From positions 558,001-622,000 of the forward strand of contig QYAI01000005.1 in assembly GCA_003988855.1 (NCBI GenBank): a stretch of 64,000 bases of DNA, in the 5' to 3' direction. Position numbers and translations under genes: made by a program. The notes beneath the pieces are model-generated. The model was given only the letters and a program-made list of their open reading frames with translations, did not search any database and was not told the origin of the DNA. Each line of letters opens with the position of its first letter. Within the stretch, counting starts at the first letter, position 1. Below are positions 55,796 to 64,000 of the stretch, in pieces. Source of the DNA: Arachnopeziza araneosa (taxonomy: Eukaryota; Ascomycota; Leotiomycetes; Helotiales; Arachnopezizaceae).

Positions 55796-56820
55796 TTATA
55801 AATTCAATTCTAATCCTAGATCTGGCATTTTGCTACTCTCTTGCTTACTTTCTTTAGCTTTTTTCCCTCTTTGAGCTTTTTCCAATCCTTCAGCACGTTT
55901 TCTCTCTTTCCGAGCTTGTGCATCTTCCCAATCTCCCCCATTCTCGCCCTTCCTCCGCTCCAGAAATGGCCCACCTACCACCTCTTTCAGGAGTGCTCTG
56001 AATCTTTCAATCCTTTTCGTATTCTCAACAAAACGCCGGTTCGATATCTCTACAAGATTTCTCAGTTGCCACTCGGGAACTATACAGAGAAGTTGGTCTT
56101 CTCGTTGGAACCCTATCACAGACTCCAAAGCCAGACCCATGGATCGGATACCCACCATTGGAGTTGGTGGTTCACTGCTGTTAGATACTAAATTCAAAGC
56201 TCCACTCTCGCGAAATCCTGCTTGTAAAGCAGCGGCCAGAATCATTTGAGCATGTTGAAGAGAAGCAGTGAAAACATGTAAGATCTAATGTATGTTAGCT
56301 CTTGGTCAATCAATTCTCTTAATGTAATGGATATCCATACCATAGGCTCAAACTTGAAATGAATCAAACTTGCAGTAGTCGTCTCAGAAGAAGACATTAT
56401 TGGTGACTGGCCCTCCAAGTCCGTTTTGGGCATCCCGAAAGCTGCTACCCAGCCATTTGCCTGACTCCCAGCATCCAACGGGTCATGAGAGACAAAGAGC
56501 CATCGCCCTCCACCACCCTTGCCCCCAATCCCGGCTGTTGTGCTTTGCAATGGTTGTTCTGCTTCGGGATTTTTGGAACCAGGATGGTCTTCTGAGCCAA
56601 AAGGATTTTTCTTTCCTTCGAGGAAAACGCTAATTCTCCCAGCGCAGCTACTCGTGGTAACGCATCCTTCTAGAGCGTTGATTTCGTCAATCAAGTCGTG
56701 GATGCCCTCATCCACAGAACCCTTCGGTGATAGATCATCATACTCCTCTGTTGGGAGAGAAAGCTGTTCTAAGATACGCCTCTTCTTTACAAGAAATGAC
56801 TGAGGAAGTGGGGGAGGCAT
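55796..56820 (-). CDS. TYW3: tRNA wybutosine-synthesizing protein 3 (TYW3)
   Basis: Two exons (56820-56341 and 56284-55796) give 322 aa. The N-terminal half carries the family signature EINALEGCVTTSSCAGRISVF, followed by a Gly-rich loop and GGRWLFVSHDP. Across the intron come HFKFEPMILHVF and AQMILAAALQAGFRESG, then SNRRFVENTKRIERF and a Lys/Glu-rich tail. TYW3 methylates N4 of the tricyclic base at position 37 of tRNA-Phe during wybutosine synthesis, using S-adenosylmethionine. Together with QNG1 it is the second anticodon-loop modification gene in the window; they are not neighbours. Confidence 0.92.
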
Positions 56821-57537
56821 TGTAGATTGGTGGAGGAATAATATGGCCTAGAAAGGGAAGGTATGAATATGAAGTTGGTCCGTGCCATCCAAGCGGTTCC
56901 TTTGACTGGTTGTCTCCTGCTTGCCATCATCATCACCAACATTATGACTTTTTGCTTCAAATTGTGCTCTACAAATCCCATATCTTGATCTTGAAAATGA
57001 GCTCATCAATTATTGTTAAAGTGTGCTTTTGCAATTGTGTAGTTTTTGGGTTTGCTTTCCTTGTCACATTCATGAGTTTTTGTATTACGAAAGAAATCTA
57101 TTTCTGCACTCATCTAACTAAGGAACATCCATCCATCCATCATGAGCGGCTGATTATTCTTCTTAATATCGTTCCATCCTTTTGAGGGTACCATCATGAA
57201 TCATCAAATACGCTGAATCAATTTTGTTTGGAAAAGAAACGTCCATCTGGCCAAGTATCGCGGCCAACAACCACACCATAATTATGCTTCAAAAACACTC
57301 TCATTATGAAAAGACTCTCGAAAAGAAAGACAAGTTTGTTATCGTCATGGAGTCGAAGCCAGACGATGGGTGATCCAACGCAGAAGACGCACCAGAGCAA
57401 GTCTAGCAATGCAAGTCGCAAGTAGCCCCTTGAAATAGCCAGTCAAGCAACAGGTGGTATCAGACTTTCAAGTTCTCTTCAACGCTCGACAGCGAGATAT
57501 AGAAGCATAATGAAGTTCGCAAAGTGCAGGTCTTCAT
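56821..57537. other. intergenic, TYW3 promoter and RRM gene 3' flank
   Basis: A (CATC)4 microsatellite lies near 57127-57142. Small ORFs on both strands (e.g. 56910-57185) lack recognisable features. Confidence 0.5.
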
Positions 57538-60500
57538 TTACTGCTGCAATTGCCGAGTCAAACATTGGCGCAACACCTTTTCGATACCCTCCCACTCAAT
57601 AACAGCAACTTGGGCGAGTGTCATGCGCATGAACTCGTTATATGTTGGGTAAGCCGTAGCCTTAGCAAGGTTTCCAAAAATGTGGTCATCTGTACGACGC
57701 TGGCGGCCCTGTGCAGCTCTCTCTGCGAGAGAGAGCTCTTTCTTTGGGTCGGTATACTCGCGAATAATCGCAGCATAATACTGAGTTTATGTTAGCTTGT
57801 CAAACTTTCTCAAGAGTAAAACTATAAATCTTACATTAACCAGATCGCTTGAATAACCAGCCTTTGGGCCAATTGTCCACAAAGTCTTCCAGCATGCAGC
57901 ATATTCAGGAAGACCGAACTCGAGAGCCATTTCTTGAGGAAGTCCTACGATGAAGATGATATCGTCCTTCTGAGCCGGGCTGAAACCTGGACATTTGAGA
58001 GCAGCACGCCAGACACGCTTGTAGAGAACGGGATTGATCTTTCTATCCTCATTGTACTCAACACGCTCCTTCAAGATCTGGAGCAGATTGACTGTAACTT
58101 TGTGAATTTGCTCCCGATCTGCGATGGTGATGTAATCAACCATCTGCCAGGGAAACTACTGGTTGTTAGCGACCTGATAAACAAACGGGTGCTATTGAAG
58201 CAACAAACCTTGAGCAGGGTGCTGATGAGACACTCAAAGGGACGCTCGGGACATTCCTTCGAGAATGGAGACTATCGCTGTTAGCTTTGAACTTGTGTTG
58301 GCCGGCCCACGCAAACTTACACGTTGAGGAGCTTCCACATGCTTTAGCAACATCACCAATTCTTCCTTGGTGACGAAGCCTTGGAAACCGGAGTTGTACT
58401 TGTCACTAAAGTCCGTAGGGATGATAGTTGGACAGCAACCCTTCCAGAGTACATTCTTGGTCTTCGGAAACAATTCTCTCATCAACTCTTCTTGGCTCGA
58501 TAGCTCAACCTCGACATGACGAGGGCCTAAACGTCCGCCGCGACCGCCATCACGATTAGTTTCAAAGCGGTTGACAGCATTAACAGCCTCGTTGAAGTTA
58601 ACGAACTCGACAAAACAATCCAGAGTCTTGCTAGTAACTCGCTCCATGACGATATGAACAGGCTCATACTCTGTCTCATTGATAACCCGGGCATTTCGAC
58701 CTAGAAACGCAAAGACCTCGGCGCGCTCGACAGAGTACGGGATCTGTAGATTGTGTTAGTGGTATTTGCACAAAGATCGGACCGCACTTACATTCTTGAT
58801 CTTAATAACACCAAAGTTGTTTGTCTCAGCCATTCGACAATACTCAACAAATGGCAAGTTGTTGGTAGCATCCACAAACGTTGGCTTGCCATTCTTAGTC
58901 AAAGCATACAACGCTTGTGACATCTTGGGGGCCTGACCCTGGGCATGGCTGTTGTATGAAGACATTTGATTGGAAGTAGCGAAGGGATTGTAGGGATGGC
59001 CACGATTGGGATTTGGTTGGACAGCGAATGGATCATTTCCAATAACTGGAGCCAATGAACGGCTGGCAATGCCATCCGAAGCAACCAAAGTCTTCATCTT
59101 CGGAGGAGATCGAGGATTCTTACTTGTAGACCCTTCGAGGTTCATCAAAGGAACACTGCCGACCCAGTCAGATGTAGCCTCACGGGATGGTGCCGTAGCG
59201 GAAGTGATGGTCTTGCCACGAGCAGAACGAAGAATTGGCGTCTGATCCGTACCACGATCAGGCCTACTTTGTTGATTATTGTAGCGGGACTTTCCTCCTT
59301 TCACTTGAACTTCGCCAAGGTGAGAGTGAGGTTCTTCGGAAGACTCGCGAGTGGATCTATCAGTGCTCTTTTCAGGGCTTGGATCACGAGTCGTCGACTG
59401 AGATAGAAGTTGAACTTCACCGCCTACAAATGGACCTTGTTGAAAGGTCACGTTGTTAGTTTGGTTTTGGTTCTGAGTCTGACCGTTGCGAGCTTGGAAA
59501 GAAGTTGGATTGCTCGAGCCAGAATAATAGGTACCAAGCTGAGGATCCCAAGCTGATCGACCACGATTTTCATGCTCAGGTTGAGGGTAGCGATTGTTCG
59601 AATTTTGACCACCGAATGGGTTATAACCACTGCTGTTACCTCCCATTGGCCTAGTGCTGCCTTGGTTGAATGCTTGAGCACCGTATTGATTACCAGGAAC
59701 GTAGGCCGTGTTCTGATAGTTAGATCCTAGACCACCATAGCTTGAAGTTGGACCAGATAGGCCAGATGTATAGGTTGTAGTAGGGGAAGGTGCACGATAT
59801 TGCTGAGAATCACCATATGTTTGATGCTCTCCGCGAAAGGTTGGCATTGCATTATACATACCGTCGGTATAGGGGTCTTGGACACCTTGAGGATTGGTTT
59901 GAAAGTGACTGGGTTGAACACCGTAACCTGTAGGACGCGATGCCATATTTCCATCAACAAAAGAACCACTACCATACGGGTTGTAGTTCAATGATTCGAC
60001 AGGAGTCTGCTGATAGTATGAAGCGTAGCCACTGTCCGTACGTTGGTCAATGTAAGAGGTGGCACTGTTGATCGAGCCGTCGCGAGATTGGATTGAAGGT
60101 GCAAATGGTGCAGAACCTGGGTTAAGCGCACTTGGAGGACCCTGCATAGAGAAATTATTGTACATATTATGGTTCATGACTTGAGGGTGCTGGCTAGTCA
60201 TGAAACCATTGCCTTGACCTTGGTACGGATCGCCATGGAAAGAGACGGCGACTTGGGTTGCGACGGAGTTGACGGAGTCGTTGCTATCAGTAAATTGTTG
60301 CTGTTGATCAACAAGATACTGCGGAATTGCAGGAGGTGCAAGGGAAGGTCTGCTAGCCATGGTCTTGTTGAGTTGCAAGTTGCGTTGATACAAGTCTGTC
60401 ATCTTCGCACGTTGTTTTTCTGGACAACGCTTCTTTTGACGGAGTGTAGGCGAGGACGGAAGACCGAGATCGGCTTCTTGGCTTCTTGCTATCACTCTAT

Positions 60501-60699
60501 CGCGAGCTTCAATATTTATCGGGGCCTTGCCGGTGCCGGAAGGGAATGCACCAGTGAATACATCACCATAAATCATGGCATGATTCAATGCGTCCAACCG
60601 TCTTTCATCTGATCAGTCATTCCATTGTCAAAAGCTATCTTATGCCACTTACAGTTGAGATCCCCATTCTCCGTTCGCTTCGAAAGGATTGCAACCCAT
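57538..60699 (-). CDS. RRM RNA-binding protein with prion-like N-terminal half
   Basis: Six exons (60699-60653, 60601-58792, 58743-58321, 58271-58209, 58155-57835, 57780-57538) give 968 aa with exact phase, starting MGCNPFEANGEWG. Residues ~90-450 are rich in Gln, Asn, Tyr, Gly and Ser (NPYGSGSF, GYNPFGGQNSNNRYPQ) and very poor in charge. Residues ~610-720 hold an RRM-like domain: FGVIKIKN as RNP2 and, after a long helix, TLDCFVEFVNFNEAVNAV in the RNP1 place, in the style of hnRNP-H/ESRP quasi-RRMs. The last ~240 residues are helical and conserved-looking (SPAQKDDIIFIVGLPQEMALEFGLPEY). A role in mRNA fate or RNP granules fits this layout, but no orthologue name can be given. Confidence 0.82.
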
Positions 60700-62273
60700 G
60701 GTTTATATGTTAAGTTGAGCTTGGTGGTATGGAGATGAAAGAAGGAAGAAGTTCTGGATGTAACAGAGGTTTGGAGAGACTGTACAGCGAGCTATAGGTT
60801 CTTGTCAACCAACCTCCCCGCTAGATTTGGCGAGATTCTGAAATTTTCTACTTCACATACGTAGTCTTCTGTTAAAGGCCATAGCATATTGGAGAGAATA
60901 CCGAATTTCGAAGTTTGCACACTGAGAATACATGAAACTTATTTTCTTTTGCTCCTCTTGAGAAGCCGTGGGCCGATATTGGAGACCATATATCCTGCCG
61001 AGTTGCGAGTTGATCCTGCATTAACTGGTCTTGCTGAATACGGAGCCTTCAGTCGCCATTGTGTCTTAACAACTATGAAGAGAATTTATGTATTCGGTCT
61101 ATTTAAGAAAATTTTCTCAAGCCTATCTGCTCAAAGAAATGGAGTCCAAAGGTTCTCATCGTTGATGGGAGTCCTCGAAAGAAATCTCGAATTTTCCAAC
61201 GGTATCTGGCAAACACTTTCAAAAACCAATCAAATTCTTTATTTTATTTTAGCTTGCATTGTTGAAGCATCATTCTAGGGTTAATTTACCTGGCATGGAA
61301 GTCCTTCAAATTTTTTAAACTGACTTTCCAACTTTCAAGTTATGGATTTTGTAGATATGTTATCCTAACTGTAATTTTACGATGGCGTTGAGAATGTATC
61401 ACGATGAGGAGTGTTGAGTCCAGCGCGTACCCGAACGATATTGCAACGAACAACCAGTCTCAATGCATAAAGCTTCCACAAGCTCCTCCTTCGTCTTTAG
61501 CTCTGCTCGGTTTTACGGAGTAGTGGGGATCACAATGGCTGCCTCGCTTAGCATGTAAACAATATCCATCCGCGCCCCAAAAAAAAGCCCGACAAATACC
61601 CTCGGTTGACAACCCCCGCAAAAAAAAAACATTAAAAAGAAAGAGATTAATGGGGGAGGAAGGGGAGGGGGAGAACAATACTGACCGACATCTCAGCGAG
61701 GCGCCTCAAAGAAGCTAATTATGATACCCCACTGACCCATCCCCGCAGGGAAGGGGTCTCCGTTTATACACCCGCTCACTCTGCGCTCTACCCCCTCCTC
61801 CGCAATGGAGGAGATAGAAGGCAAAGTGGAGCATGTTGGGCTCGGATCAATGTGCAGGAATGGCTTATTTAATTATCTATAGGTAGTAGGTTCTCTGCGC
61901 GTCGCGTGGTCGAATTCGCGCTAGCCGAACTTGCGCGGTGATTGGGCGTTTGCCGGGCGGTGGGATTGGGATGGTGGGTATTCACTTGCATTATTTGGAT
62001 GGCGCTTTAACGCGAGTTAGGCTTCAGAGATTTTGTTTTATGGGTTTCTGTTGTTATCACATAGACACCGAAGCACTTCGGGACGACTGCTCGTTTCGTG
62101 GCCCCTTTTTCGATTCGCTTAACCCTTGCTGTGTTTTCAAGTAGGAATTCTTGCCACGATCCAGATTGCTATGGCTACCAAATCGTCTACATTTTACAGT
62201 TCATCTTCTGTCATCTATTCTAAGTCTGTTTTTGTAATAGCCTATCTGAGGCATCCTAATATTTCATCCCCTC
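60700..62273. other. intergenic between tandem minus-strand genes
   Basis: 1.57 kb. Promoter of the RRM gene on the left, RCC1 3' flank on the right. A-tracts lie near 61577-61640 and a GC-richer stretch near 61725-61980. A 67-codon ATG frame at 61075-61278 (+), open further upstream without an ATG, is unrecognised. I see no RNA gene. Confidence 0.5.
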
Positions 62274-63674
62274 CTAATTTGGTGGCCCAGTCAACACGGA
62301 AAATTGTCCTCCACAAGCTGCAAACGTGATTTTCCTGCCCTTCACAGCAGTATTCTCAACCTTCGTAGCTTCTAGAACAGGCTCCTCTGTTCCCAAGCCC
62401 GTTCTCCAGTTTGCGGAGAACCCCCACGAGTACACCTCCCCTTTCTTCGTCACAGCAAAACAGTTGTCAATGCCAGCAGCCACTTTGGTGGCCACAATGC
62501 CCGGGACGACTATGGGCTTGAGAAGAATCTTCGGTTGAAGCGCGGAGTTGGAGATTATGTGTTGTGAAGCAATCTTGCTCGCCAATATCCCAGGTTGACC
62601 ATCATCGCAGCGTCCCCAGACCAGCACCTTCCCATCTTCAGTACACGCTATGGAATGATGAGTACCTCCCTGAATATCCACAATCTTATACCCTTCCAGC
62701 GCCTCTACTATTTTTGGTTTTGAAATAAGAGCACCTTCTGTGCCGGCACCATCCGATATGCCCGTTTGTCCATAGTTATTCAGTCCCCATCCCCAGACGT
62801 GATTCTTCTCATCAATCGCAAAACTGTGGTAATTCCCGGCTGCAATGAGGAGGATCTTCTTTGGAAGGCCGGAGAAGTGCGGCATCAAGGCAAAATGTTG
62901 ATATCTCTCCATCACTGGACGGCCCAGTTGTCCTTGCCCGCCAGTACCCCATGTGAAGAGCTTGCCAGATGAATCTAGCGCCAAGATGTGATTGCCACCA
63001 GTTGAAAGACGAACAATTTTTTTCAGGCCTGGCATGCGAATAGGTTGTGTTTGGATCTTTTGGCCGTGTATGACCCAGTCTTTCGTGAAGCCTATTACGC
63101 CGTCGGCGCCCTGATTAGCAGTATGTTAGTGATAGTTTCTGATTGAAATTAGTGTTCAACTCACTCTGAAAGTTCCCCATCCATATATATCTCCATCTTC
63201 TGTGAGCGCAAATGATGCACTATCTGTAGCCGCCACCTGTGCAAACCTGACTCCTGCTGGGAACGCTTCCATTACCATAGCAGTGGGTGTACTCTCCCTC
63301 GGATTCAACCCGGAATCATCGCCCTCTCCATCATCGCTCTCGTTCTCCTCCGGCGCTGTCCATCTCGTATCCCTTCCTAATGCCCCGTTGTCATTCACTC
63401 CCCACGTGAGCAGTTTATTCTCGGCTGTGAGTGCAATACAATGCATCCCTCCCACCGCAATTTGAACCACACCTACAGTGTCCGCATCAAGCAAATCGTT
63501 GAGACGCGGTCGCCGAACGTTCTTGGGTTGTTTGCCTGCTCGTTTGAGGTGCCCGAGGCCCAGTTCGCCGTATTCCCCTGCGCCGAAAACGTAGATGGAA
63601 AGCCGCTCGGTAGGGACTCTGTTGAGAGGTTTGCTGGTCGATTTGACCACTTTGTTGGGTTTTTTGGGCGCCAT
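62274..63674 (-). CDS. Ran guanine-nucleotide exchange factor RCC1 (Pim1/SRM1)
   Basis: Two exons (63674-63165 and 63110-62274) give 448 aa. A basic N-terminus (MAPKKPNKVVKSTSKP) for nuclear import and chromatin binding leads into seven RCC1 propeller blades. Examples are VFGAGEYGELGLG, LLTWGVNDNGALGR, DIYGWGTFRGADG across the intron, LFTWGTGGQGQLGR, WGWGLNNYGQTG, VLVWGRCDDGQPG and VYSWGFSANWRTGLG. An acidic insertion (PEENESDDGEGDDSG) sits in an early blade. RCC1 loads GTP on Ran at chromatin and so sets the RanGTP gradient used by KAP95 and other karyopherins. Length and blade count match the family. Confidence 0.94.
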
Positions 63675-64000
63675 CGCGATGTGAGAGTTTTGCGAAGCTG
63701 TAGTATGGAGAGAAGAAGCGCTGAGGACTCTCCTTTTATTGATCGACGAAAATTTGGGTGCTGCTGCCTAGTATTCGAGTCACGGCTTCAATCGCCGCTA
63801 TCATTTCTTTTGATTCGTTAGATATGGTAGATTACCTTCCGGAAGGAATGGAAACAACCTTTGGATAGAAGAAGATACTCGGTGAACTAAATAGAAGTTA
63901 TTTGTTTGAAATTCGGCCCCTCAACCTTCTCGCCTAACCTCGCCAATTCTCCAAACGACCAAACTCTGCATTGCAAACAGAATTGAAACCAGAATAGAAC
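63675..64000. other. RCC1 upstream region
   Basis: Promoter side of RCC1 up to the window edge. No coding feature is seen; any neighbouring gene begins outside the window. Confidence 0.5.

Noticed and set aside
60889..61278. 129-codon open frame in the RRM-RCC1 gap
   Set aside because: No ATG until 61075 and no recognisable similarity; could be decayed or random.
44946..63674. KAP95 and RCC1 as a Ran-pathway gene cluster
   Set aside because: They are about 14 kb apart with unrelated genes between; chance is the simpler view.

Overview
The window is nuclear DNA from a filamentous ascomycete (Pezizomycotina; the protein flavour suggests Leotiomycetes, but the rank is inference). The evidence is short spliceosomal introns of about 40-60 nt with GTRNGY donors and CTAAC/CTGAC-like branch sites, compact spacing on both strands, and fungus-specific families: a Zn2Cys6 regulator, KAR5/Tht1, a FRE-type ferric reductase, a 2-isopropylmalate synthase and a DUF1690/Mic19 protein. 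I see no CRISPR, operon, plasmid or bacterial feature, and I recognised no tRNA, rRNA or intact transposon. Exon joins below were worked out by hand from splice signals and reading phase; where phases sum exactly to whole codons I treat the model as firm.

Layout, left to right: 3' end of a GIT1-like MFS permease (+); KAR5 nuclear-fusion protein (+); 1097-aa coiled-coil protein (-); mitochondrial FabG/OAR1-like reductase (+), convergent with UBA2, the SUMO E1 subunit (-); queuosine-salvage protein QNG1 (+); PPR-like mitochondrial protein (-), divergent from a CZIB/UPF0587 zinc protein (+); SmF (+), convergent with PRMT5 (-); aquaporin with an NPA/NLA motif pair (-); a doubtful small gene (-); Mediator subunit 13 (-), divergent from the ENP2/NOL10 ribosome-biogenesis WD40 protein (+); a single-pass membrane protein of unknown role (-); a 1758-aa coiled-coil protein of unknown role (+); a Zn2Cys6 regulator (+); importin beta-1 KAP95 (-); LEU4 (-); a ferric reductase (-); MIC19 (+), convergent with TYW3 (-); an RRM protein with a prion-like N-terminal half (-); RCC1, the Ran exchange factor (-).

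The genes are mostly housekeeping and do not form one pathway or a biosynthetic cluster. Recurring themes are the Ran/importin system (KAP95, RCC1), RNA biology (SmF, PRMT5, QNG1, TYW3, ENP2, RRM protein) and mitochondria (OAR1-like, PPR-like, MIC19).

I found no convincing new multi-gene system. The parts most worth a second look are the 1758-aa coiled-coil protein with three tandem 12-residue repeats and a 21-bp twin-E-box palindrome upstream, a 41-codon membrane micro-ORF, a 48-nt stop-free intron in MED13, 8- and 9-nt first coding exons in LEU4 and SmF, and TCACGTG boxes close upstream of two genes for mitochondrial proteins.
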